Source: Silene conica
Lineage: Eukaryota; Streptophyta; Magnoliopsida; Caryophyllales; Caryophyllaceae
DNA: 64,000 nucleotides
Assembly (NCBI GenBank): GCA_029255685.2
Contig: CM055313.2
Location: 21,491,079 to 21,555,078 of the forward strand
Reading direction: 5' to 3'
The position numbers and the translations under genes are program-made. A model generated the notes under the pieces. The model searched no databases and was not told the origin of the DNA. It worked only from the letters and a program-made list of their open reading frames with translations. Below, in pieces: positions 1 to 10,774 of this stretch. The first letter of the stretch is position 1, and each line of letters begins with the position of its first letter.

Positions 1-483
1 CGGGATGTTCGGTATGGCTGGGTGTTACGGGTTTGAGATTGAGATTTGTGATTGAGAATGAGATTGTGATTGAGCTCGAGCATATCATTGCATTTGCATA
101 TCATAATTGTTGCATTATAGTTTTGTGTTACCCTACTCAACCGCGAGGTTGACAGTGTATTCGTGTAAACCTACGATGATCCGGAATGGGGAGTAAATTC
201 TACAGGTCAGAGACAGATGAGCTAGGAGCTGGGCAGGAATGTGAGATGCATACTTTGGACCGACTTAGAATTATATCACATCTAGAGAAGTCATCAGTTG
301 TATTTTCTTTTCCGTTATGTAATAACTGTAATAACCAAAAGTTTATATTGTATCAGTTTTTTTTATAAAGTATTTTGGTTGTTTTACTTTGTTATTCACT
401 ACCTCGGATATTCCGAGATGGTAACATTTCTATTTATTTGAGAATGTCTTGCTAAAGGCTCTTAAATAAATGGGGGTGTTACA
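1..483 (+). repeat. 5' LTR, right-hand part only
   Basis: This is the last 483 bp of an LTR whose other copy is 7059-9851. It ends in TGTTACA just before the primer site. Small reading frames here are also present in the other LTR and have no recognisable product. Confidence 0.88.
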
Positions 484-486
484 AAG

Positions 487-499
487 TGGTATCAGAGCG
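487..499 (+). other. Primer binding site (initiator Met tRNA)
   Basis: TGGTATCAGAGCG lies 3 bp past the end of the 5' LTR. It matches the 3' end of plant initiator-Met tRNA, the usual primer of Ty3/gypsy chromoviruses and many copia elements. It fixes the LTR end and the plus orientation. Confidence 0.88.
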
Positions 500-1085
500 A
501 ACGATCCTCAGGCCTAAACCAAATAAATAATAATGAACGTAGAAAGAGTCTATTAAAATGAACACCAGGTTAGTAACTGTTAGGAGCCCCAGGATTGGGA
601 TGAGTTAGGGGCCCCCTCAAACCAAGTCACCGGCCCTTTCAGTCTAACCTGGTTACCCTTGAGAGATGTAGAGCGTGGGTAGTATGGAATAGAGGAAAAG
701 ACCCAATGTATGTTGTACTAACAGTTTGCAGGAGCGGAATGAGGTGAGTAATGAGGTGATTCATGGTTAATGATGTGCTACGAAAGAATATGATTGGTAA
801 CCTATATTGTGAATCATGAGATTGATACTGAATGTTGATTGAGATATATTATTTCAGGTGTTGAGAACATGAGTTTTTGAATATGAGTTTGACTTGTATG
901 GTGATATGCATGCGGGTATATGATCCCTGAACCCTTAGGTAGAGATATAGTATAATGATATGTGTAATGAGTTGATTATAAGTAGTACCTTCGTGATTTC
1001 TAGGATATAATTACGTACTTATATAAGTTGTGATTGTTACGATGGTAGAAATTAATGCATTCACTACAACACATCCCTTACATTA

Positions 1086-1120
1086 ATGACGCTTTCGTGT
1101 TGACGCTTTTATAAAGCGTC
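1086..1120. repeat. CACTA subterminal inverted motif, left end
   Basis: GACGCTTT and AAAGCGTC face each other within 30 bp of the left terminus. The same motif is dense at the right end. In CACTA elements subterminal repeats are bound by the transposase. Confidence 0.7.
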
Positions 1121-1819
1121 AATTATAAAATAACCCTCCAGTTTTGTTTTTAATAGAAACCGTCACACATATACTAATATTAGTAAAAGATTAAAAAAAA
1201 AGCCCACTACATAACCCTAACCGCCTGTTCATGCGCAGTACTACTGTTCTTGTGTTCCATTGTTGTCTTCATCTTCAATCTTCCTTATTCTCGTTTAATT
1301 TTTCCCTTTACAATTGTAATTCTTCCAAATTCTCGTTCAATCCTATCGATTTTCCGTTAAAACGAACAACAAAGACGATTAAATCCGCCAATCCGTTCTA
1401 ATTCTTCGACAAAGAGCAATACAATCCGGCATTTATTGCTTATCATAGGTACGAATGTACGATTTTTCAATTAATTGTATGTTATTGATGATATTTTCAT
1501 TGCTTTGTATTCTGGGTTTAGGCTGCTTCAATTTTACATGTACGTTCCCCTCTAATTTCTCGTTTTTTCTTTCAATAATCTGAAGTAGAGAACCTGTTAA
1601 TAATGGTTATATTTGAAAATAGAGTCGGAAATATGGGCTGCGTTTTTTGTTGTTGATATTGGTGTGATACTTCACACAGCCATTGATATTGTTAGATAAC
1701 ACAACCATTTTTTCCTGTTTACCCTATTTAATTAATACTATGTATTTATATGATATACTATGTATATTTCGCTTAAGATGGTTTCAAACTAAATTAACGA
1801 TCTGGGTTTTCATTTGTAG

Positions 1820-2046
1820 GATAGTAGGGGTAGAGATGTTGACTTGAGTATTTACAAAGGCAAGGTTCTCCTGGTTGTCAATGTCGCTTCCAAATGGTCT
1901 TCAATCCTCAATCCTTGTTTTCTTTTGTATTTCTATCATTTCTCAATTTTATCTACTCATAACAATATTTATGTTTATGTCAGTGGCTTTACGGAATCAA
2001 ACGACATCTAGTTAACTGCCTTGTATCAGAAATACAAGGATAACGG
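1820..2046 (+). pseudogene. GPX: Captured glutathione peroxidase gene fragment
   Basis: Two exon-like blocks, 1820-1896 and 1984-2046, flank an 87-bp intron that still has GT (1897) and AG (1982-1983). The first block reads [20 protein letters not shown] followed by NVASK. The junction restores a Cys codon followed by GFTESND, and the second block continues LTALYQKYKDNG. This is the N-terminal core of plant thioredoxin-dependent glutathione peroxidases, including the peroxidatic Cys. An in-frame TAG interrupts the second block at about 2009-2011. No upstream start or downstream domain is present, so it is a captured fragment and not a working enzyme. The family identity is clear from the motif; the donor gene cannot be told. 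Confidence 0.8.
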
Positions 2047-2369
2047 TATCACACATTCAGACCTGTTTATCAACTACTTTCGACTCGTATTACAGTTTCT
2101 TCATTATTAGATTCTGCACTCGCTATCTCTATTTAATAAGATCAAAGTTTGGTGTATCAATAAATTGAGCAAATTGAAGAATTTTGATGAATCTAGAGGG
2201 ACAAAATGGTCACCCTCACCTAACAGTCAAAGAATACCCTAAATTTGTTCATTCTTCATTGTCCTTTTGCCTCAGGTCTTGAAATCTTGGATTTTCATGC
2301 AACCAATTTTTAAAGCAAGAACCAGGAACAAGTGAAGAGCCTGAACACGCATCCCCATCGATTTGAGTA

Positions 2370-2468
2370 ATGGCGGAATCTGATGTCGAATTTCTCAAGA
2401 AACCATGGCGCGATGACAAATCCGCTTTTGAAACCCCCGTTTTCAATATCCTCTCGTTCAACTATTGT
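2370..2468 (+). pseudogene. Possible captured first exon of an unknown gene
   Basis: An ATG at 2370 opens a frame of about 33 codons starting MAESDVEFLKKPWRDDKSAF, preceded by UTR-like sequence and followed by AT-rich intron-like DNA. I do not recognise the protein. It lies between the peroxidase and helicase fragments in the CACTA element. It could be a third captured piece, or the start of the helicase donor gene. Only its position and composition support it. Confidence 0.25.
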
Positions 2469-2947
2469 ATGAGCAGATCCAGATTTTGGTAATTTTGCCT
2501 TTCACATACTTTCATTTCATGTTTTTATCATTTAAAAACCCTAATACTTGTTCAATTACATCATTAGTTGGAGTTTCGTGCTGAAAGTTTGATGATTTTT
2601 TTAATCCCATTTCATTGTTGATATTATTAAGGTGTCGTTTCTGGGAGTGCAGACAACACAAATATTTGGGACTGAATTGCAGCAGCTAGCACAGTTTGCT
2701 AGACTGAATTGCAGCAGCAACTTTTACACCAGTCTAGGATACAACAGACTGAGTAGTGTGCTGAGACAGTGCAGCAACCAGGGTCTGGGACTGGCAGCCC
2801 AGTGCAGCAGCAGTAAAGTAATCATTATGGGACTGCCAGTCCAAATCAGATGCAGAATGGTGAAGATATGGGAGTAGGCTGCCATAATGCATCCCAAAAA
2901 GCCTTTTATCTTAACCCTTTTGTTTGGCTCTTATATGGTAGGCAAAA

Positions 2948-3079
2948 AGACTTGGGGCATCAAACAGGTTCAAAGTTGGAGAGTGCAATATTCTCATCCC
3001 AATTGATGTAGCCAGTCGAGGTCTTGATATACTTTTGGTTGACATGGTCAGAAATTATGATATTCCATCTAATTCCAAG
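2948..3079 (+). pseudogene. RH10: Captured DEAD-box RNA helicase exon (motif V region)
   Basis: The plus strand reads [20 protein letters not shown] followed by VASRGLDI, a short divergent stretch, then [11 protein letters not shown]. This is the helicase C-terminal lobe around motif V (ASRGLDI) of the DDX47/RH10 type. Changes from the usual pattern at positions normally occupied by CTD (here PID) and before the NYDIP block suggest decay. It is not linked to motifs I-IV, so it cannot act as a helicase. The RH10 assignment also rests on a matching C-terminal exon at 3672. Confidence 0.7.
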
Positions 3080-3671
3080 GTTATTATAGTGTCTGGATAA
3101 TATTTTTTTTTTTACATAAATCTTCCTGTTCCCTCCCCTCAACCTTCAGGACGGTGGGAAAGATATACTCGTTTATAAACAGATCATGGTATATGGAAGT
3201 AGAATGGATGCAATCTTATTTTTTTGGCTTGTGAGTATCTATGTGGTTAGCAGAATAGATTAGAGGGATAAGCTTATGTTGGTCTCTTCAGAGCCTTGAC
3301 TCTTGACTGACAAAAACTTTGTTTTGTAAATCTGCTAATAAAACTTCACCCGGGGACTAAAATATAATACAAATGTCCCTTGGATGACAATTGTTGTTTT
3401 ACGTAGGATTGTATGCATTAGTTTGGTACTTTGGTGTATAATGGCAATTATGTGTTTCGGGATTATACATTGTATGAGAAGAACTGTTGTGTGCTGGAAG
3501 AATTGGAGTTGTTATCTCATTAGTCAATTAGTATGAAATTGAGTGGTTTATCTAGATAGAGAACTAGATAGGTTCATATTCTCCGCTGTATTACATTTTT
3601 ATTTTTATACGGTTGCAGCGTTCAGCCACTCATCTAGCTATATGCTTTGCTGTACAGTAAGATATCACCAA

Positions 3672-3794
3672 AACATCCTGCTGAGGAAAATGAAGTGCTG
3701 GTTCTGCCTGAGCTTGAACGTGTTTGTGAAACATGCTGAGGAAAAGGAAGTGTTGGTTCTAGCTATATGTTCTGCTTGAACGTGTTAGTGAAAT
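3672..3794 (+). pseudogene. RH10: Captured helicase C-terminal exon, duplicated in tandem
   Basis: The first copy (about 3672-3730) reads KHPAEENEVLVLPELERVCE, resembling the tail of RH10-type DEAD-box helicases, in which a PAEEEEV stretch is followed by a leucine-rich LERV segment. A second diverged copy follows at once (about 3731-3794), with HAEEKEVLVL and a CTTGAACGTG block in the same order. The duplication is not expected in the donor gene and probably arose inside the CACTA element. No usable reading frame results. Confidence 0.5.
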
Positions 3795-4934
3795 TGAACA
3801 TTATCAGATGTTGTCTTCCTTCGTTACACTCTCCTTTTACTTCTCATTCTTCTTCTACTTCTAGTAAGTTGTACCATTATTCCTTGTTTTCTTTTCTTTT
3901 CATTTTATTGTTATTATTTTTTATCAGTAATTCAACTGTTTTGATTAGTCTCGACTAATCTAAGGGTAAGGCTGCGTACAACCGACTGTAGTGAAAGACG
4001 AAAATCTATGTGCAAGTGATTACAGTATGTGTCCATTCAAGCCTTCTTTACAACCATGCAGATGATTCTTCTGAGAGGGATGTATCACAGTCGTGCTTTG
4101 TTTCTTAATTACTTTCTATTAAATTGATTAGTGATTACAGTATGTTGGGTTTTTGTTTTGCTCTACTGAAATAGATTAGATGCAACAAATCAGAGGGAAT
4201 AGAGATCACTTTTATTTATTATTGTTGATAACTTCATTAATCCTGCAGTCAAAGTAAACTATAATGTATAGTTTACTTTTGCTATCCTTTTCGTCTTTGT
4301 TAGATTGCCTTCATGTGATGGTTTTGATAACTCGTATAAGATGTGCTCTTTTATTGAAATCAAAATTAATATGTATTATATTTTGTATTATGTTATAGGT
4401 TTCAGATTTGTCAAATGGTGATGACGATGCGCCTTGATATGTTGATTGAAGCCCATTTGACATTGCGCCAACTACACGTATTATTGAAGCTCCACAACGT
4501 TCAAAGTATTACCTAGCGACTAAGTGTCTCGGGTCTCTAATGATTTACGATTTTTTTAAGTATAGCTATTAACGATTTTTTAATACAACATTATGTTGGA
4601 TTTTACTATCATTCGGATCCTTATTGATATTTTGATTTTGTCGTACCGTAGATTACTAGTTTATAATAGTTAAATTGTTAATACTAGTGTTTGTGATGAA
4701 TACGATGTATTTTAGACGTATGACGATTATTTATAAAAGTATGTGGGTACTTTGTTATTCTATTCATGATTTAATTGAGTACTACTACATATAGGTTTAT
4801 TTAATCTATACAATTTTATTTGGAAATCAAATTTCTGAATTTCTTAATACCAGAGTAACTGCGACGGTAATACTTGATAGTGTGGTACATTGACAATCAA
4901 AAGCATCACTGAGATAAACAATTAAAAGAGTCAA

Positions 4935-5360
4935 AATATAAAAAATTGACGCTTAATTACGTCTCATTAAGTGACACATAAAAGCATCGTAGTTGCTAAA
5001 GACGCTTCAAAGCGTCACATTTGTTGACAAATAAGAACGTCATTAGTACTTGAGACACTTATAAGCGTCACCTTTGTTGACAAATAAGAGTGTCAATGCG
5101 CACTCTAAACACTTTTAAGCGTCACAATTGCTGACACATAAAAGCGTCACTAGTTACTAAAGACATTTTAATATGTCACATTTGTTGACGAACAAAACTG
5201 TCAATAGTCATTTAAGACACTTTTAAGCGTCACATATGTTGACACTTAAAAGCGTCAATAAATAACGACGGCTCATAAACTGACGCTTTTCTAAAGCGTC
5301 GATAAAAATAAATGTGACATTTAAAAGCGTCACAAAACGCTTCAAAAAGCGTCACATTTG
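4935..5360. repeat. CACTA subterminal repeat cluster, right end
   Basis: About 430 bp packed with AAGCGTCAC-type motifs in both orientations, often paired as GACGCTTT...AAAGCGTC. This is the right-hand counterpart of the motifs at 1086-1120 and is typical of the transposase-binding zone of CACTA elements. It holds no gene. Confidence 0.75.
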
Positions 5361-5382
5361 CACGGTATTTGTTGTAGTGATT

Positions 5383-7058
5383 GTTTATACATATATAATT
5401 ATTGCGTTATTTAGTTGACTCTACTTTCCAGTTTCGCGATCTTTACCGTTTTCTAGATGGCAATACATGCTAATATGGTGCAATGTGGATTCAATGCTTC
5501 AAGTGATATGTCAACATGTTTTGGAAGAAGAGTGGTTTTATTTAGATGTGATAATATGAAATAATTTTAAAGGAACTAAAATTTTGATAAATTTTCAGAA
5601 TGTTACCGTCTTTGTGCGAGCTACCACTTAAAATGTGTTCCATATATGTATATGAAATTTTTTTGTATAATAACCTTCTGAGTTAGCTTCCCAATTCTTT
5701 TGGTTTCATGTTAATAGGAGTTATATTTTGACAGAAATAAATATTTTGTCGACAATGGTCAATTTGTTACTGCACAGTTCTGTCTTGACTCATGTTGTTG
5801 AAAGAGAAATCATTTAAAACATGGTTACTGTTTACGCATAACTCCAACTCCACTGTTTAGAATATTCATTCATGTTTTCAAAATGATAAGCCACGTAAAA
5901 TCTTAACAAATCGTTATTTAATGGTGATTTTTGCAAGTTGCCTAATTTTCTGTCTAATTGCTGTAAAATTTATTTCGGACCAACTGAGTTGTAAAATTTG
6001 TTATAAATAATTCCCTAAATTTTTGCATTTCATTCTCTTTCCTATAATTGGTTATTTCATTATATTTTCTAAAAAAATATAATAGCTCGCAAAATAGCTA
6101 ATCGGTTATTTAATTATGATTTTTTTGAAAGTTGTTGCATGATGTATGATTGTTGAAATGGTAAAGTTTTAAATATATAGGTTTAGTCAAATTTGCATTA
6201 TGTGATGTACCCATATAATACTCTGATATGGCATTTGTAACATGAACAGTAGGCATATGATATGAATATTAACTTTGTTATACGATAATGTAACCATGTT
6301 TATTTCGGTGAGTCTTATATAAAGTAGTTTCAATTATATGACACTATTACCTTGTTTGAATTTTGCCTATTGTCATTCTCTAAAACGATGTGTAGAAATA
6401 TGAATTTTACTTCTATGATATGAATACTAAAATAATGTTTAATTCGCCATGTATGAACCATGAGCTAGCTGATTGTCTACATTGAAGCAAATGTGTAAAT
6501 TTTGTGTCAAAATTTCTAAGGGTATGTAAGTGTTAGTTGCCTTAATTTTTTTTTACTGCGTAGCATGAAATTGACAAGTATGTGTTGTTGCTTGAAAAGC
6601 CGGATGCTAGTTGTCAGTATATATAGAGTAATTAGCTTATCAAATGATTTGTGACTGTTGTTTCGGTGATCTTCTTGAACCTTGGATGTGGAATTTTATA
6701 ATGGGGTTACGGGGACGTAACCAAGTTTTAAGGAGAATCGGATTGTAAAATCTTGATGTTTTACGATCTGGCTAAGTGGTAGTTGTGAATGGCTGACTGA
6801 GATTTGACCATGCCTGGAGTCTGCTGTTCTAATTTGTTATATATGTTTCGGTCAATGTTGCGGTTCTTTAACTGTCATGTACTTCTGTCGTATGTTAAAC
6901 TTTGAGGACAAAGTTTCTTAAGGGGGATAAAATTTAACACTACGCGTTTTAGAGCTTATATATATGTACTACTTGTGTTGTCTTATGTTTGTGGGGTGTT
7001 TTGTTATCGTTAAGGAACGAAGAATTTCGGGACGAAGTTCATTTTAAGGAGGGAAGAC
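5383..7058 (+). other. Internal non-coding region of the LTR element (right part)
   Basis: No open frame or retroviral motif is recognisable here. At 6903-6940 it has a GAGGACAAAGTTTCTTAAGG stretch leading into TTAACACTACGCG, like the 3' end of a chromovirus just before its LTR. A second such junction lies at 7041-7058. The rest is AT-rich. Confidence 0.6.
7042..7058 (+). other. Polypurine tract before the 3' LTR
   Basis: TTTTAAGGAGGGAAGAC stands directly before the TG that begins the 3' LTR. It is the plus-strand priming site for reverse transcription and fixes the LTR start at 7059. Confidence 0.7.
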
Positions 7059-9851
7059 TGTAATACCCCGTATATTAGAATCGGTCAACGACAGTATAAC
7101 CATGTTTTATACAAGTATTTTAAATAGAATGTTTATAAAGAATTTTACGTAAACTGTTATTATTTTATAAATTGTATTTCTACGATTAGTTCGTATTTCA
7201 TAATCATTTGATATTTGATAATTATTTCATAAAATGGCGTTTCATTCGTAGTTCTTTAATTTTAATAATATATTTATAATTAAATATATTTCCTATTTTA
7301 TATTTATTTCTCATATATACATAATTTCTATTCTGGTTTATTTAAGTCGGAATTGTATTTAAATCCTAAATTTTATATATTCTTATGTAAACGCTAATAA
7401 TTTTATATTAATTTAATTAATATACTTTACGTAATTTAATTATTATAATTAAACATATGTACTCGTCTATTTTAAGTTACGGTTTAGAAGCGGAATATAG
7501 ACATGTAAGTGTCTTGGGATGCGTGATGGACCGAATAAGAGGAGTGTGGACTCGGGTATGACTGAGTAGAAAGAGTTGGGCTCGGGTTGTGATAGTAAGA
7601 GGCGTGTTATACAACTCCCTTTCCATCCAAACATACAAACCCTAATCCTTACCATCGACAAACTTAAACCAACCCTTTTCATTCATCGACTAAACAACCT
7701 AAAAACCCTACTTCGCATAGATGAGCGTGAGACTGAGGAAGAACGACATACAACCATCATCATCGTCATCATCATCGTAGTAAGTCTATGTTGCTTTCAT
7801 TCGTTGTTTGGGTTAATAATTAATACAAGTTTATGGGTAACTGTAGTAGGGTGTTTATAGTTTATGATTGGTGGTGGTAGGGTGGCGCGTGGTGGCCGGA
7901 GCACCACCATAGAGGGGTCGTGGGTTCGTACAGGAACAGCGGAAAAACAGGCGATAGGAGCGTGTTTTGTAGGTGTTTTGCAGGTGGTTAGGGTGGTGTC
8001 GAGGCCTGGTGGTTCCCACCAGGGAGTCATGGGAGGTGAGAGAAGGCGAGGGTGGTGTCAGGTGTTGGTTAGAGTGGTGGCAGTAGCGGCTGGAGTTGGG
8101 TTTTTGTAGTGATTATAACTGTTTGTGTAGGGGTATAGTGCAGGGGGTTGAGTCGGGTTTAGCGGCTGTCGTGGTTGTTTCATGAGAGCACGATGGCATG
8201 AGTGGGCCACCCCGGAACCACCGTATGTCAGTGGGATAAAGGTGGTGGCCATAGGTGGTGTGAGACTGGTGGTTAACGAGAGTGGCGTGAGAAAAGAGGA
8301 TGGTTGGATGACGGAACGGAGTATACGGGTTGTGTGAAGGCTATTTCGACGGCCTGTTTAGAGCGGTTATGGTGGCCTCTGGTAGTGGCTAATGGGTGGA
8401 AGTTGTAGTGGGCAGTACGTAGTTAAGGTTGGGTCCAGTGTTGGCAGTTGTCGGGGATCGGGCTAGTGGTGGCGGGTGTCGGGAAAAAGGGCTGTAACAG
8501 ACCTATTGTCCGTGTTTTCATGTTGTGTATACGCGGGAATCAAGTTAGTGAATTGTTTGTGGTTTATGGTTGCACGTGCTATTATTATTATTATTATTAT
8601 TATTATTACTACTAATGCTATTATTATTAATACTACTATTATTTATTCTTCTTATTATTATTATGATTCGTATTATTATTAGTATTATTAGTTTTATGGG
8701 TGGATAGATTTGTTTAATAGGTTAGTTTAGTTTATGTTCTTAATAGTTTAATTAGTTAATTATGTGTTGTATTCAATTAGTTTAATTTACTAAGTTGGTT
8801 TATTTGATTTATCTAGTGACGATATTTTATGAACGGACTAATTAAGTTAAATTAATTAGATGCATATAATATATAGTCTCGTTGTGCGTAATATAATTTC
8901 TTTAATTAATTAGATAAAGAGATATAGTATATTTGTCTACATAATTATATTAGTTAGTAATTATTCATATTATACTTGTTAGGTGACGATTTTGAGGTGG
9001 CATAATTTTGTTTACCTACTGGCTTGCTATTGGATTATATTGCTATCCAGGTAGGATACACTGACCTTATACTCTATGATGTGTTATGAATGGATGTGAT
9101 ACTGTGTGTTACGGACGCTGAGTATGATTGATATGAGAATGATATTGGTTGGATTGAGTGATGATTATTATTAGTATTGGTATGCGCATTACATTATTTA
9201 ATAGCATGATTGATTAAGAGTATTGTTGCATTCACGAGCATGACATGTGCATTGGATACGGATTTGAGATGATGAGATATTATTGGGCCCAGGCTAGTTC
9301 TGCAGGACTAGACCTGGTGACCTCAGCTGTTATGCTGGTGTTCGGCGACGGCCGATTATAGTCTGCCGGGAGGTTCGGTATGGCTGGGTGTTACGGGTTT
9401 GAGATTGAGATTTGTGATTGAGAATGAGATTGAGATTGAGCTCGAGCATATCATTGCATTTGCATATCATAATTGTTGCATTATAGTTTTGTGTTACCCT
9501 ACTCAACCGCGAGGTTGACAGTGTATTCGTGTACACCTACGATGATCCGGAATGGGGAGTAGATTCTACAGGTCAGAGACAGATGAGCTAGGAGCTGGGG
9601 CAGGAATGTGAGATGCATACTTTGGACCGACTTAGAATAATATCACATCTAGAGAAGTCATCAGTTGTATTTTCTTTTCCGTTATGTAATAACTGTAATA
9701 ACCAAAAGTTTATATTTTATCAGTTTTTTTTTATAAAGTACTTTGGTTGTTTTACTTTGTTATTCACTACCTCGGATATTCCGAGATGGTAACAGCTCTA
9801 TTTATTTGAGAATGTCTTGCTAAAAGCTCTTAAATAAATGGGGGTGTTACA
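7059..9851 (+). repeat. 3' LTR (2793 bp)
   Basis: It begins TGTAATACCCCG and ends TGTTACA; its last 483 bp match the window start. It contains a GGTGG-rich stretch (about 7870-8470) and an ATT microsatellite. Reading frames inside it have no recognisable domain and are treated as chance. Confidence 0.85.
8578..8696 (+). repeat. (ATT)n/(TTA)n microsatellite
   Basis: A trinucleotide run of ATT with CTT, ACT and GCT interruptions inside the 3' LTR. Confidence 0.85.
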
Positions 9852-10167
9852 ATTTTATTTTTACAATAATAATGGTAATAATTATAACAATAATATATTA
9901 TTACTATTATTATGTGGCAAAGAGTTAAAGGTGACACATGTCACTTCAATGGAGGCTCACGAAGCCTTTTTATGTTATTATATAGATAAGAGGCTTGAGT
10001 TTTTCGAAAACGGGTTCCTCTTTTTTGTAGTGACTTGGTAGGTTTTTTTTTTTGTTTGGACTAGTAATATTTAGGACCAAATAATAAAAGTTGACCCATT
10101 TTACACAAATAGTCAACTTTTTTTACTTTGACTTTTTTTTTTTTAATAAAATGAGACATATTTTTAT
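9852..10167. other. Intergenic, AT-rich, no gene seen
   Basis: The sequence between the LTR element and the next MITE has AAT-type low-complexity DNA and long T runs. No domain, RNA or regulatory site can be supported. Confidence 0.6.
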
Positions 10168-10358
10168 CATAAATTCTCATTTGTGACGGACATATTCGTC
10201 GCAAGTTTGCGACGGGTCAAATACTACCCACGTAGGGTAGATAAGACAAAAGTAGAGTGTATAGAAATACCAAACTATTTTGTCTTATCCATTCACATGG
10301 GTAATATTTGACCCGTCGTAAATTTGTGACGGATATACAGGTCACAAGAGAGACTTAT
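10168..10358. mobile_element. Foldback MITE
   Basis: The two halves are inverted copies of each other over about 85 bp each. Both contain GACGGGTCAAATA and GGATAAGACAAAA (or GTAGATAAGACAAAA) blocks, with TTGTGACGGA-type sequence near the outer ends. It has no coding capacity. I could not fix the target duplication, so the superfamily stays open. Confidence 0.65.
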
Positions 10359-10774
10359 TTTATTTTTATGTCTACACCCTCTACTTTGAAAAGGCGAGAG
10401 TGCAACCATTAAAAATGATGTCAGGGTATCGTTATTTTCTTGATTAGGAACAGAGCACCAGTTTGATCGCTTTTGCGTCCAAGAGACTTCATCTTCTTTC
10501 CATCAACACTCCAAGATATGTTTTTTTTTCATGTAAAGGAGAAGTTCAATGTTAACGGGATTTGAAACTAGGTCGAAGTACTATCAAAAAATTATCTTGA
10601 ATACTTAAAATTTTCCCGAATTCTGCAATGAAACGGGTAGTTGGGGATGGTTGATCCTTGATCTTGCCCATTTGGGTTGGTCATTGAGGATAATTAAACA
10701 ATTTGAAAACTGAATTCAATGAGTTTAACATTATCAATCAATATTACTTGAAGAACTTTCTTGTTTTTTAATTA
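10359..10774. other. Intergenic, no gene seen
   Basis: Unique-looking AT-rich sequence between the MITE and the Helitron. No coding or RNA feature can be supported. Confidence 0.5.

Larger units (their letters stand above)
1062..5379 (+). mobile_element. Non-autonomous CACTA element carrying host gene fragments (Pack-CACTA)
   Basis: The element starts CACTACAACA and ends TGTTGTAGTG, so the 10-bp termini are inverted copies. It is flanked by the 3-bp duplication ATT (1059-1061 and 5380-5382), as expected for CACTA transposons. Both ends carry many copies of a GACGCTTT/AAAGCGTC motif. At 4318 bp it has no transposase that I can recognise. Its middle holds fragments of at least two plant genes, a glutathione peroxidase and a DEAD-box RNA helicase, both in plus orientation and both with intron-like breaks, so they came from genomic DNA and not from mRNA. 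It sits inside the internal region of the LTR element. Confidence 0.9.
1..9851 (+). mobile_element. LTR retrotransposon without recognisable coding, split by a CACTA element
   Basis: Bases 1-483 repeat 9369-9851 almost exactly, both ending in GGGGGTGTTACA. The first copy is followed by an initiator-Met primer site and the second LTR starts after a purine-rich tract, so this is one plus-strand LTR element whose 5' LTR runs off the left edge. Without the CACTA insertion the internal part is about 2.25 kb, and I see no gag, protease, RT or integrase in it. It is therefore a non-autonomous (LARD-like) element. The LTR start TGTAATACCCCG and the Met primer site fit a Ty3/gypsy chromovirus relative, but this is inference. 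By eye the shared 483 bp differ at roughly 11 places, so the insertion is older than the chromovirus at 20036-30602. Confidence 0.85.

Noticed and set aside
487-499. tRNA gene for initiator Met
   Set aside because: Only the short primer-site complement is present, as expected next to an LTR.
7864-8109. Gly/Arg/Val-rich frame in the 3' LTR
   Set aside because: It is a GGTGG-rich stretch without homology, and overlapping frames on the other strand are equally open.
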